Source of the DNA: JARRON01 sp037383845
Lineage (GTDB): Bacteria > Pseudomonadota > Gammaproteobacteria > Steroidobacterales > XN24
Reading direction: 5' to 3'
Assembly (NCBI GenBank): GCA_037383845.1
Contig: JARRON010000017.1
Span: forward strand, 1 to 36,046
DNA length: 36,046 nt
Position 1 is the first letter of the stretch. Each line of letters opens with the position of its first letter. The notes under the pieces are model-generated. The model saw only the letters and a program-made list of their open reading frames with translations, made no database searches and was not told the origin of the DNA. A program made the position numbers and the translations under genes. This document shows positions 15,397-26,237 of the stretch, one piece after another.

Positions 15397-15423
15397 TCAC
15401 ATGGTCCTGTTACAGGAATGTGA
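15397..15423. promoter_or_regulatory. Inverted repeat upstream of the porin gene
   Basis: TCACAT (15397-15402) and ATGTGA (15418-15423) face each other 15 nt apart around a palindromic core CCTGTTACAGG (15406-15416). The site is about 86-112 nt before the porin start, where an operator would be expected. The half-sites resemble CRP-family halves, but the order (TCACA...TGTGA) is opposite to a standard CRP site. Confidence 0.3.
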
Positions 15424-15557
15424 ACGGAAATCTCCCCTGATCGGAATGGCAGGTGTGGCGTGGGCGCAACAGGCATCCGGGGTATCAGGGGCAAAGGATA
15501 AACAACCGTTCGGCGGACCTCCCTACGGGAAAACCACGCCCGTGAACCCGGGGCGTC

Positions 15558-16328
15558 TCAGGCCGCCTCACGATGGGCCGGCGGCCGGCTGACGTCACGC
15601 ATCAGCACCATATCCGTCACCCGCGCGGAGGCGCCGTCGTAAAAGCCCGTGGCCGCCGTGAAGGTCGCCGGGTTCCGGAACGTACCGAAAACCATGTCGA
15701 ATACCGGCAGGTCGGCGTAGTTGTACCGGTGCACGCCCCGACCATGGTGGACCGAGTGCATTTCCGGTCTCTGGACGAAGTAGCCGAGCCAGCGGGGCGT
15801 GGCGATGTTGGCGTGCTGGAAGACGGCGAGGAACGTTGTAGTCAACAGCACCAGCGTTGCCGCCTGAGGCGTGACGCCCACGCCCAGCACCAGGGCCACG
15901 CTGCCGACGGCGGTCCAGCCCACCATGTCCATGGGGCTGAACCAGTAGGCGCTTGCCACGTCGAGCCGCTCGGAGCTGTGATGCATCTGGTGGAAACCGC
16001 GCCACAGCAGGTTGGAGCCGTGCATGGCCCGATGCCAGCCGTAAGCCACTGTCTCATAAACCACCAGCCCGACTGCGCCACCGCCCCAGGTCCCCAACCC
16101 GGTCATGTCCAAGAGTTGATACGGGGCCAGGTAGGTGTCCCAGAACAAGGGCAGGTACGTGGACAGGAAGAAAAAGGCGAAGAAGGCCGCCAGTCCCTTG
16201 AGCCACCACCCCCGAACTGCGGGCAGGGATCGCGCGGGAGCAAGCTTCTCCCACGTCCAGAGCGCGGCGTACATGGCCAGCACAATCAGCGACAGGGGAT
16301 CGGTCAGGATTTCGATCGGATTTGGCAT
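15558..16328 (-). CDS. Sterol desaturase / fatty acid hydroxylase family membrane protein
   Basis: A 256-residue integral membrane di-iron protein. All three histidine boxes are seen: H99xxxH103 (HRAMH), H113xxHH117 (HQMHH) and H191xxHH195 with His200 (HSVHHGRGVH). Additional His172 lies in FQHANI. Four or so hydrophobic segments surround them. Such proteins hydroxylate or desaturate lipids; the substrate here is not evident. The ATG at 16328 is preferred over the one at 16349 because GAGGAG lies about 8 nt before it. The gene is divergent from the GlxA-type regulator. Confidence 0.92.
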   Translation of the reverse strand: MPNPIEILTDPLSLIVLAMYAALWTWEKLAPARSLPAVRGWWLKGLAAFFAFFFLSTYLPLFWDTYLAPYQLLDMTGLGTWGGGAVGLVVYETVAYGWHRAMHGSNLLWRGFHQMHHSSERLDVASAYWFSPMDMVGWTAVGSVALVLGVGVTPQAATLVLLTTTFLAVFQHANIATPRWLGYFVQRPEMHSVHHGRGVHRYNYADLPVFDMVFGTFRNPATFTAATGFYDGASARVTDMVLMRDVSRPPAHREAA

Positions 16329-16459
16329 TTCGAACTCTCCTCTTGGCATGCAACCCCGGGGGAGCGCGCGGATTGCACGTCCTCCCCGGTGGCTTCACGA
16401 TGCCCCGGCCCGTGCAAATGGACTAAAGTGATTCCGGGCACTAAACGGACAAATCGGCC

Positions 16460-17515
16460 ATGACCCAGTCCGGGATCACCGTCGCGCTCCTGGCCGTGGC
16501 GGAGTCCACGCCTTCGACGCTTTATGGCATGGCGGACATCCTGGCCTCCGCCGGCCGGGACTGGTCGGTGCTGGTGGAAGGCGGGCCCGCGACCCAGCCC
16601 ATCCAGCCCGTGATCGTGGCGGCCTCGGCGGGCGAGATGACGGTGGCCAGCGGCCACAGGGTCAGTCCGCAGGCCAGCCTGCGCCGGTGCCCGCGGCCCG
16701 ACGTGGTGGCCATCCCGGACCTGGCGATGCTGCCCGACGAGGACATCCGCGGCCGCCACGCGGACGAGGTCGCCTGGCTCCGTGAGTGTTTCAACGCCGG
16801 CGCAATCCTGGCCTCGGCCTGCACCGGCGGGTTTCTGATCGCGGAAACGGGCCTGCTGCAGGGCCAGGACGCGACCACCCACTGGCTGTACTGCGACGCC
16901 ATGGCACGCCGCTACCCCGGAGTGCACGTACATCCCGGGCGGGCGCTGGTGATCTGCGGCGAGGGCGGGCGCATCGTGATGGCCGGCGGCGGCATCTCCT
17001 GGCACGACCTGGCGCTGTACCTGATCGCCCGTTTCCTGGGGACCGAGGCGGCCATGCGGGTGGCGCGACTGCATCTCATCGACTGGCACGAGGTCGGTCA
17101 GCAGCCCTTCGCCACGCTTTCGCGCTCCCGGCAGGCGGACGACTCGGTCATCGTCCGGGCCCAGGAGTGGATCGGCTTGCACTACGCGGTCCCGGCCCCC
17201 GTGGCCGAGATGGTGAAGCGCAGCGGCCTGTCGGAGCGGTCATTCAAACGCCGTTTCGCCCGGGCGACAGGGCTTCCGCCCCTGGCGTACGTGCACACGC
17301 TGCGCCTGGAGGAATCCAAGCACCTCCTGGAAACCTCCGACGCGTCCGTGGAGGGCGTGGCCAACGAGGTGGGCTATGAGGACGCGAGCTTCTTCGGCCG
17401 GCTGTTCAAGCGCAAGGTCGGACTCACGCCGGCCCAGTACCGGCGACGGTTCGGAGGCATGAGACGCGCCCTGGAGGCGAAGCTGGAACCCTCGGGATCG
17501 GTCCCCCGGGGATGA
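16460..17515 (+). CDS. GlxA-type transcriptional regulator (DJ-1/PfpI + AraC)
   Basis: A 351-residue two-domain regulator. Residues about 5-190 are a DJ-1/PfpI-like domain with the nucleophile-elbow region SACTGGFLIAETGLLQGQ (Cys121) and ATTHW, as in GlxA-like proteins. Residues about 235-335 are an AraC DNA-binding domain with two helix-turn-helices (VAEMVKRSGLSERSFKRRFARATG and VEGVANEVGYEDASFFGRLFKRKVGLTPAQYRRRF). The DJ-1 domain likely senses a metabolite or is catalytically silent. The stop overlaps the ABC ATPase start by 4 nt (ATGA), so it is probably part of the same transcript and may control it. Confidence 0.93.
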   Translation: MTQSGITVALLAVAESTPSTLYGMADILASAGRDWSVLVEGGPATQPIQPVIVAASAGEMTVASGHRVSPQASLRRCPRPDVVAIPDLAMLPDEDIRGRHADEVAWLRECFNAGAILASACTGGFLIAETGLLQGQDATTHWLYCDAMARRYPGVHVHPGRALVICGEGGRIVMAGGGISWHDLALYLIARFLGTEAAMRVARLHLIDWHEVGQQPFATLSRSRQADDSVIVRAQEWIGLHYAVPAPVAEMVKRSGLSERSFKRRFARATGLPPLAYVHTLRLEESKHLLETSDASVEGVANEVGYEDASFFGRLFKRKVGLTPAQYRRRFGGMRRALEAKLEPSGSVPRG

Positions 17516-18468
17516 ACGACGGCATCCGCGACACAGGCGGCGATGCGGCTGTGATCCGCATCCGGGGTCTTGGCAAGACCTACGCCGACGGGGTCCCGGC
17601 GCTGCACGACGTGGACCTCGACATCCGCCGGGGCGAGATCTTCGCCCTGCTGGGCCCCAACGGCGCCGGCAAGACCACCCTGATCGGCATCGTTTGCGGC
17701 ATGGTCAACAAGACGGCCGGCGAAGTCACGGTGGGCGGCCACGACATCGTCTCCGGCTACCGGGCCACACGGGAGATGATCGGCCTCGTTCCCCAGGAAC
17801 TTGCTACGGACATGTTCGAGACCGTGTGGGACACGGTCAGATTCAGCAGGGCCCTGTTCGGCAAGCCCCCCGACGATGCGCACCTTGAGAAGGTGCTGCA
17901 AGACCTCTCCCTGTGGGAGAAGCGCGAGGCAAAGATCATGACGCTGTCCGGCGGGATGAAGCGCCGGGTGATGATCGCCAAGGCGCTGGCCCACGAGCCG
18001 GAGGTGTTGTTCCTGGACGAGCCCACCGCCGGCGTCGACGTAGAGCTCAGGCGGGACATGTGGGAAATGGTCCGCGGCCTGCGCCGCCGCGGAGTGACCA
18101 TCATCCTCACCACCCACTACATCGAGGAAGCGGAGGAGATGGCCGACCGGATCGGCGTCATCCACCGTGGCCAGCTCATCATGACCGAGGACAAGGCCAC
18201 GCTCATGCACGACCTCGGCAGGAAGGAGCTGACCCTCCATCTACATGCCCCGCTGTCCTCGATCCCGCCCTCGCTGGCCGACCGGCCGCTATCGCTTTCG
18301 GCGGACGGCATGGACCTGATTTACAGCTTCGACTCCCAGGAACCCCGCACCGGCGTCGCCAGCCTGATCAGGGAACTCGGCGAGCTCGGAATCGGCTTCC
18401 GGGACCTCAACACCAGGCAAAGCTCTCTTGAGGAAATATTCGTCGAGCTGGTGAGGTCCCGGCCGTGA
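17512..18468 (+). CDS. ABC-2 type transporter ATP-binding protein
   Basis: A 318-residue ATPase of the multidrug/polyketide-export (ABC-2) type. Walker A GPNGAGKTT (48-56), Q-loop region VPQELATDMFETVWDTV, signature LSGGMKRRVMIAKAL, Walker B VLFLDEPTAGVDVELRR, switch His in LTTHYIEEAEEMADRIGV. The C-terminal about 90 residues after the ATPase core include LNTRQSSLEEIFVELVRSRP, usual for this group. It overlaps both neighbours by 4 nt. With the permease at 18465 it should form an exporter; the substrate is unknown. Confidence 0.95.
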   Translation: MNDGIRDTGGDAAVIRIRGLGKTYADGVPALHDVDLDIRRGEIFALLGPNGAGKTTLIGIVCGMVNKTAGEVTVGGHDIVSGYRATREMIGLVPQELATDMFETVWDTVRFSRALFGKPPDDAHLEKVLQDLSLWEKREAKIMTLSGGMKRRVMIAKALAHEPEVLFLDEPTAGVDVELRRDMWEMVRGLRRRGVTIILTTHYIEEAEEMADRIGVIHRGQLIMTEDKATLMHDLGRKELTLHLHAPLSSIPPSLADRPLSLSADGMDLIYSFDSQEPRTGVASLIRELGELGIGFRDLNTRQSSLEEIFVELVRSRP

Positions 18469-19226
18469 ATCTCCGGGGTGTGAAGGCCATCTACGGCTTC
18501 GAGATGGCGCGCATGTGGCGCACCTATATCCAGAGCATCATCGCCCCGGTGCTCTCCACGGCGCTGTACTTCATCGTCTTCGGGTCCGCCATCGGCTCCC
18601 GGATCGCAGAGATTGACGGCATCAGCTACGGTGCATTCCTCGTTCCCGGACTGATCATGCTGACGCTGCTCACCGAAAGCGTCAGCAACGCCTCATTCGG
18701 CATCTACATGCCCCGGTTCGCGGGCACCATCTACGAGGTCCTCTCGGCACCGGTATCCTGGGTGGAGGTGGTGGCCGGCTATGTGGGCGCGGCAGCTACC
18801 AAGTCGGTGGTACTCGGCCTGATTATCCTGATCACCGCCCGTGCGTTCGTCGACTACGAGATCCAGCATCCGCTCTGGATGCTCACCTTCCTGGTGCTCA
18901 CTGCCGGCGCCTTCTCACTGCTGGGCTTCATCATCGGCATCTGGGCCGACGGATGGGAGAAGCTCAACATCGTGCCCATGCTGGTAGTGATGCCGCTGAC
19001 GTTCCTCGGCGGCAGTTTTTACTCCATCTCCATGCTGCCGCCCCTGTGGCAGAAGATCTCCCTCGCCAATCCCGTGGTCTATCTGGTGAGCGGCTTCCGG
19101 TGGAGCTTCTTCGGCACCTCCGACGTCAGCGTGGGCCTGAGCCTGGCCATGATCATCGGCTTCATCTTCGCTTGCCTTGCCGCCATCGCCTGGATCTTCC
19201 GGACCGGCTACCGCCTGAGGGCCTGA
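18465..19226 (+). CDS. ABC-2 type transporter permease
   Basis: A 253-residue membrane protein starting with GTG in a GTGA overlap with the ATPase stop. Six hydrophobic segments are visible (for example IIAPVLSTALYFIVFGSAIG, GAFLVPGLIMLTLLTE, VVLGLIILITARAF, LTFLVLTAGAFSLLGFIIGI, MLVVMPLTFLGGSFYSISMLP, LAMIIGFIFACLAAIAWIF). The motif FLGGSFYSISMLPPLWQKIS-NPVVYLVSGFRW is the typical signature of ABC2_membrane permeases. Partner of the upstream ATPase. Confidence 0.95.
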   Translation: MNLRGVKAIYGFEMARMWRTYIQSIIAPVLSTALYFIVFGSAIGSRIAEIDGISYGAFLVPGLIMLTLLTESVSNASFGIYMPRFAGTIYEVLSAPVSWVEVVAGYVGAAATKSVVLGLIILITARAFVDYEIQHPLWMLTFLVLTAGAFSLLGFIIGIWADGWEKLNIVPMLVVMPLTFLGGSFYSISMLPPLWQKISLANPVVYLVSGFRWSFFGTSDVSVGLSLAMIIGFIFACLAAIAWIFRTGYRLRA

Positions 19227-19344
19227 ACCAGACGGGGCCATGCCTCCTTGGGCCACAAAGTGCCAGGCCCCCTTCCGATTCGACAACCGCTCCGGCGTGC
19301 CCCATGATTCCGGGCATCCGGGCCGGGGGCGTCCTGCCACAGCA

Positions 19345-21234
19345 ATGTCTTTTCTCGAGGAACTCAAGCGCCGCAACGTCGTGAAGGTGGCCGTGCTTTA
19401 CGTCGTGGCCAGCTGGCTGACGCTGCAGGTGGCGGAGCTGCTGTTCGACGCCCTGGAACTTCCCGCCACCTGGCTGCGGCTGGTGCTGGCCCTGCTGATC
19501 CTGGGATTCCCCATCGCATTGATCTTCTCGTGGGTGTTCGAGCTCACGCCGGAGGGGCTGAAACGCGAGAAGGATGTGGACCGCAACACCTCCGTCGCCA
19601 CCCGGACGGGGCAGCGGATCAACGCCCTGATCATTGTGCTGCTGGTGGCGGCGATCGGGGTTGTTATCTATGACCGACTCGTTCCCGAATCTGTCGAACC
19701 CCCCGCGACGTCCGCTTATGAGGCCGGCGAATCCGCAAGCGTCCCTGCTTCCCCTGTCCTGCCCGCCACGAACGAGGAAGCAGGACCACACGCGCCGACC
19801 AGCTCCATCGCCGTGCTGCCCTTTGTCAACATGAGCGGCAACCTGGAGAACGAGTACTTCGCGGACGGCCTCTCCGAGGAGATTCTGAATTTCCTGGCCG
19901 GCGTGCCGGATCTGCAGGTCACCGCCCGGACCTCCTCCTTCCAGTTCAAGGGGGAGAACAGGGACGTGCGGGAGATCGGCGAAGCGCTGAACGTCGCCCA
20001 CGTGCTGGAGGGAAGCGTCCGGCGGGCGGGTAACCGGGCGCGTATCACTGCCCAGCTCATACGCGCCGAAGACGGCTACCACCTGTGGTCGGAAACCTAC
20101 GACCGGCAGATGGACGACGTCTTCGAGATCCAGACCGAGATTGCCGAGAGCGTCGCCCGCGCACTCGGCGTGGTGCTGGACGATGACCAGAGACAGCGGA
20201 TGATCGAAGCAGGCGTGCGCGAGGTGGATGCATTCGTGTTCTACCAGCGGGGCGTCGAGAAGTTCTGGGAAGCCCATGACCGGCTCTTTACGCTCGGGAT
20301 CATGGAGGAGGCGGCGAAACTCCTCAGCGAGGCCATCCGGCTGGAGCCGGACTTCGCCGACGCCTACTTCATGCGCAGCGACTATTTTGCCCACCTCACC
20401 ACGACGCCGGGCATCAGCGACACAGAACGGAGCGAGGCCTTCGCCGCCTACGCCCGGGACCTGGAAATGGCCAGCGAGCATGCCCGCTCAAGCGACCAGC
20501 GGGCGCTGATAGAAGTTGACCGGGGCCTGATCTCAGACGACTGGTCGACGATGCGGGCCCGCTTCGACGCCGCCCTGGCGCCGGAGAGCTGCTACCAGGG
20601 CGTCTGGCTGGAGACCGCACCTTTGTTCGGCTACGCGGAAGAACTCGTGGCCCATGCCCGCAGGCGGATGGCCTGCGACCCACTGAATTTCTTTCATCCC
20701 TTCGACGCGGCCAAGGCCGCCCTGTGGGCTGACAAACCGGAGCTAGCCCTGGAAATCGCCCGGGAGGGTATCGTCCAGGCCGAAGACGACGTGTGGCTGC
20801 AAGGCATGGAGGTGCTCGCGCTGCTCAAGCTGGGTCGGACCCAGGAGGCCGCCCGTGGCGCCGAGACCATCACGATCGACATGAACCGGACGCTGGCGAT
20901 GCTGTCCGTGGCCGTCAACACCGGCGACGCGGAAGGGGCGGCGGCGCTCAAGGCCCGCGCCCTCGAACTCGCCAGCCCCTGGCAGCGCCCGCACCTGGGG
21001 GTGATGCTCCACGCCGTCACCGGCGACCGGCAGGCCGCCAACGAGTCGGCGGCCTGGCTGGACAGCATTCCCGCCGGGCAGATGATGCTGGCCTCCGCAA
21101 CCGTCGAGTGCATGTGCGGCGCACCCTTCGATCTCGAACACACCCCCGAGTTCGCCCGGCGCCTGGAAGAAGCCGGCGTGGACTGGCCGCCTCCGGTGAT
21201 CCTCCCGCCATCCGCTCACAGCTCGGCAGAATAG
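19345..21234 (+). CDS. Membrane TolB-like/TPR protein
   Basis: A 629-residue protein. The ATG at 19345 starts the characteristic N-terminus MSFLEELKRRNVVKVAVLYV. Three hydrophobic segments are seen (about 14-34, 43-65, 92-109), the second followed by FELTPEGLKREKDVDR, a motif typical of this gammaproteobacterial family. Residues about 153-290 are a TolB-like/FlgO-type domain (SSIAVLPFVNMSG, EYFADGLSEEIL, LNVAHVLEGSVRRAGNRARITAQLI, HLWSETYDRQMDDVFEIQTEIAESV). The rest is helical with TPR-like repeats (for example EAAKLLSEAIRLEPDFADAYF). Relatives often carry an N-terminal output-regulator or adenylate cyclase domain; none is present here. The biological role is unknown; a scaffold at the inner membrane is a guess. 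Confidence 0.88.
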   Translation: MSFLEELKRRNVVKVAVLYVVASWLTLQVAELLFDALELPATWLRLVLALLILGFPIALIFSWVFELTPEGLKREKDVDRNTSVATRTGQRINALIIVLLVAAIGVVIYDRLVPESVEPPATSAYEAGESASVPASPVLPATNEEAGPHAPTSSIAVLPFVNMSGNLENEYFADGLSEEILNFLAGVPDLQVTARTSSFQFKGENRDVREIGEALNVAHVLEGSVRRAGNRARITAQLIRAEDGYHLWSETYDRQMDDVFEIQTEIAESVARALGVVLDDDQRQRMIEAGVREVDAFVFYQRGVEKFWEAHDRLFTLGIMEEAAKLLSEAIRLEPDFADAYFMRSDYFAHLTTTPGISDTERSEAFAAYARDLEMASEHARSSDQRALIEVDRGLISDDWSTMRARFDAALAPESCYQGVWLETAPLFGYAEELVAHARRRMACDPLNFFHPFDAAKAALWADKPELALEIAREGIVQAEDDVWLQGMEVLALLKLGRTQEAARGAETITIDMNRTLAMLSVAVNTGDAEGAAALKARALELASPWQRPHLGVMLHAVTGDRQAANESAAWLDSIPAGQMMLASATVECMCGAPFDLEHTPEFARRLEEAGVDWPPPVILPPSAHSSAE

Positions 21235-21331
21235 CCGTCCGCCCGGCGACCCAGGCACACGGCCAAGGGGCCGTTCCTCTCAGGCCTCGATGTGGCACGC
21301 CCCGTTGCTTTTCGTCCCCGTGGGGAAATCC

Positions 21332-22180
21332 TCAGAAGGCGAGATTGAGGAACAGCTGGGGGCCGTCGTAAGACCAGTCCAGGGACCCCCGGAAGCTGCG
21401 CTTGTCCACGTCCATGTCGAGACCGAAGTAATCGTATCCGAGCCCGAGACCGAACCAGGATCGCGGCTGCCAGAGAACGACGCCGCGCACGTCGACGAGG
21501 GCGCCATCGTACTCGTCGAAGGACATGGCGAACCACCGGGCCGCGCCGTCCAGCCAGAAGTCCCCGCCGATGTTCCACATTCCCGCCAGCCCGAGCACGG
21601 GCAGGGGCGCATCAAGCCGGGCAGTGTCCGTGGCTTCCCGGGTGAGGGTCGGGTCGTCAGCCACGTCAAGCGTCGCTGACAGCGTCGCCCTGGCCTTCGA
21701 GTAGTGCAGTCCGGCGGAGACGGCGAGTTCAAAATTATCCCGGCGCACGAAGGTGTAGCCGTAGGACAGCTGGTAGATGTCGAACGAGCGGGACAGGGCC
21801 ACTGCGGCGCCTACGGGGTAGACTTCGCCGCCCCATTCGATCTCCTCTTCGATCTCCCGCTTCCGGTTGGCATCGGAGGTGAACCACATGAAGCCGAGCT
21901 TGTGCCGCTTGGCAATGCGCCAAAAGCCATCCACGCGGAACCGCGTGATGGTGCCCACACCAAATGTGTTTTCCAGGTCGATACGGTCCCCAATGGAGCT
22001 TTGTCCGTTGAGTCTTACCTTCGTATCCGAGCTCTCGTCGTACACGCCGAGCCCCAGGCTGAAACGGTTAGCCAGCAGGTCCGGGCCCGTCGCCCACGCC
22101 CCGGCCGGGAGGGCCAGGCCGGCGATCAGAAGGAGCGCGAACTGTCGTGGCGCACACCGGCCACTATGTTTTGTTTTCAC
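21332..22180 (-). CDS. Predicted outer-membrane beta-barrel protein
   Basis: A 282-residue protein starting with GTG at 22180, with GGGAGG about 9 nt upstream. A signal peptide is clear (FALLLIAGLALPAGAWA). The mature part alternates hydrophobic and polar residues in many short strands: NRFSLGLGVYDE, TRFRVDGFWRIAKRHKLGFMWF, FDIYQLSYGYTFVRRDNFELAVSAGLHYS, LPVLGLAGMWNIGGDFWLDGAARWFAMSF, WFGLGLGYDYFGLDMDVD and a final strand ending in Phe (PQLFLNLAF), the usual BAM recognition. I do not recognise a named family. The gene is convergent with the TolB-like gene; no operon partner is evident. Confidence 0.8.
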   Translation of the reverse strand: MKTKHSGRCAPRQFALLLIAGLALPAGAWATGPDLLANRFSLGLGVYDESSDTKVRLNGQSSIGDRIDLENTFGVGTITRFRVDGFWRIAKRHKLGFMWFTSDANRKREIEEEIEWGGEVYPVGAAVALSRSFDIYQLSYGYTFVRRDNFELAVSAGLHYSKARATLSATLDVADDPTLTREATDTARLDAPLPVLGLAGMWNIGGDFWLDGAARWFAMSFDEYDGALVDVRGVVLWQPRSWFGLGLGYDYFGLDMDVDKRSFRGSLDWSYDGPQLFLNLAF

Positions 22181-22278
22181 TGTGATGTGCCTCCCGACAC
22201 CCGGCCCCGCAGCGCCCTGGCGCGGCGGTGTCCGGGACAACCCGCAGCAGAGCATAGCCCATATTCCCACAGCCGCTA

Positions 22279-22414
22279 TCCCGGCTCCGCCATAGGTTTC
22301 TGCCGGAAATCAGGGATCCCGGAGGTGCCTGACAGCCGGGATCAGACCGTCGGGGACATGCCTCTCAGGTCCCTTCCAGGCACGGCCCTCGAACCCTGCT
22401 TCAGGTATGGCCCC
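22279..22414. repeat. Intergenic inverted repeats, REP-like
   Basis: Between rlmI (stop at 22415) and the beta-barrel gene are two inverted repeats. ATCCCGGCT (22279-22287) pairs perfectly with AGCCGGGAT (22334-22342). GGGGACATGCCT (22352-22363) pairs with AGGTATGGCCCC (22403-22414) over 12 positions with one G-T wobble and one mismatch. The left-arm motif recurs at 19234 (one base changed) and 35842. The structure may also help end the rlmI transcript. Confidence 0.45.
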
Positions 22415-23602
22415 TTAGCCGGACGGGAGCACGCGGCAGAACAGCGCCTTGAGGTAGCGCGTCTCCGGGATCGCCGGATGGGTCGGGTGGCAGGCGGACT
22501 GCCCACCCACCTCCAGGACCTGAAGCTGCCGGTCAACGCTCCGCGCCGCCCGCTGGATGGCCCCTAGCAGGTCCTCCAGAGACACGTGCCAGGAGCAGCT
22601 GCAGGCCACGAGGATCCCGTCCCTCTCCAGCAGCCGCATCGCCAGCTGGTTTGCCCGCTGGTAGGCGGTCAGCCCCGCCTTCAGATCTTTCTTGCGCTTC
22701 ACGAACGCCGGCGGATCCACCACCACCGCCTCGAACCGGCGGCTCTCGTCCGCCAGGGCCTTCATCACGTCCATGGCCTGGCCCTGAAGTATGTCCACCC
22801 CGAGGCCCAGCCTGGCCGCGTCACGGGCGGCCACCTCCAGGGCCTGGCCGGAGGCGTCCACCAGGGTCGCGGCGGCGCCCCGGGAGGCTGCCGACAACCC
22901 CCATGCGCCGGTGTAGCTGAAAACGTCCAGCACCGTCTTCGGCCCGTAGCGGGCGAAGCCGGCCCGGTTGTCCCGCTGATCGTAGAACCAGCCGGTCTTC
23001 TGGCCGTGGTGGACCGGAGCCGTCAGCTCCAGCCCGTTCTCGACCACGGATACGGTCTCGGGCACTTTCCCGCGGGCGACCTCGACGTAGCGCTCGAGCC
23101 CCTCTGCATCCCGCGCGCCGGAGTCGTTGCGCCACAGCACGCCCGAGGGCTTGAGTACCTTGACGACGGCGTCGACGATTTCGCCCTTCATCGCCTCCAT
23201 GGCGGCGGTTCCGGCCTGGAGCACCACGTAGTCCCCGAAACGGTCCGCCACCAGGCCCGGGAGGAAGTCGCCTTCGGAGAAAAGCAGCCGGTAGAAGGGC
23301 GCGTCGTAGAGCCGTTGCCGGAGGGCCAGCGCCACGTTGAGCCGGTGCACGAACAGGGAACGGTCCGGCGGATGGGCCGGATCACGCGACAGTATGCGGG
23401 CAGCCATGAGGCTGTGGGGATTCACCCCGGCATAGCCGACAAAGCGGCCGTCGGCAGAGAGCACCCGGGCCATCGCCCCGGGCGCCAGGCTTTTCAGGGG
23501 CGTCGCCCGCGTATCCACTTCGTTGCTGTAGACCCAGAGGTGCCCGGCCCGGAGGCGCCTGTCCTCCCTGGGCTTCAGCCTCAGTTCGCAGAAATCGGCC
23601 AT
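22415..23602 (-). CDS. rlmI: 23S rRNA (cytosine(1962)-C5)-methyltransferase (RlmI-like)
   Basis: A 395-residue enzyme. An N-terminal PUA domain (about 5-70: LRLKPREDRRLRAGHLWVYSNEVD, GRFVGYAGVNPHS) is followed by a central RNA-binding region and a Rossmann methyltransferase. SAM motif I is VLDVFSYTGAWGLSAASRGA, motif IV is VVDPPAFVKRKKDLKAG, and the catalytic cysteine motif is ACSCSWHV. HHGQKTGWFYDQRDNR is a hallmark of RlmI-type enzymes. It modifies 23S rRNA at position 1962 (E. coli numbering). It is divergent from the DUF255 gene; an upstream GAGG supports the ATG at 23602. Confidence 0.93.
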   Translation of the reverse strand: MADFCELRLKPREDRRLRAGHLWVYSNEVDTRATPLKSLAPGAMARVLSADGRFVGYAGVNPHSLMAARILSRDPAHPPDRSLFVHRLNVALALRQRLYDAPFYRLLFSEGDFLPGLVADRFGDYVVLQAGTAAMEAMKGEIVDAVVKVLKPSGVLWRNDSGARDAEGLERYVEVARGKVPETVSVVENGLELTAPVHHGQKTGWFYDQRDNRAGFARYGPKTVLDVFSYTGAWGLSAASRGAAATLVDASGQALEVAARDAARLGLGVDILQGQAMDVMKALADESRRFEAVVVDPPAFVKRKKDLKAGLTAYQRANQLAMRLLERDGILVACSCSWHVSLEDLLGAIQRAARSVDRQLQVLEVGGQSACHPTHPAIPETRYLKALFCRVLPSG

Positions 23603-23685
23603 GGGCAGGGTCCTCGAGGGGCAGAAGCCAGGGGCCTGCGTCCGGTATAGTTCGCGGCGAAGTCTACACCCTCCCCGAATCCGTC

Positions 23686-25770
<2,085 letters not shown>

Positions 25771-26237
25771 TGACCTCAGTCATCACCGCCCGCGAATAGG
25801 CTTCGCCGCCCGGCCAGCCGCTGGCGCGCGGACCGGCCACGTCCAGGACGCGGATGTCGTTTTCCGCCAGGAAATCCAGGACGCGCTCCGCCGCCTCGTC
25901 GGGCTCGACGCCGGCCGCGTCGATCACCCGGCAAGGCCTGTCGTGCCGCCGGGCGAACTCGATGGTCAGGGCGGTTCCCCCGCTGGGATTGCCCGGCGTG
26001 AATACGACAACACCATCGGCACTTTTAACGTTGGCCTCGCTGCGAGCCGCGTAGCCGCCGCCGGGCAGGTCCTGTACCGGGTAGCGCGCGGGAATGACGC
26101 CGTCCTCGGCCAGCCTGCCCTCGGGGCAGTAGCCGCCACAGGCGAAGCCCGCCTCCAGCGCGGCCTCCATAGCGCCCCGGTCCACCCCCGTCTGTCCCCC
26201 GGTCACGATCTTCTCAAGCGAGCCCAACTGATCCCCC

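Noticed and set aside
15397..15423. Inverted repeat read as a CRP or Pho box
   Set aside because: The half-site order is opposite to CRP and spacing of TGTAAC-like units is 13 and 9 bp, not the 11 bp of a Pho box.
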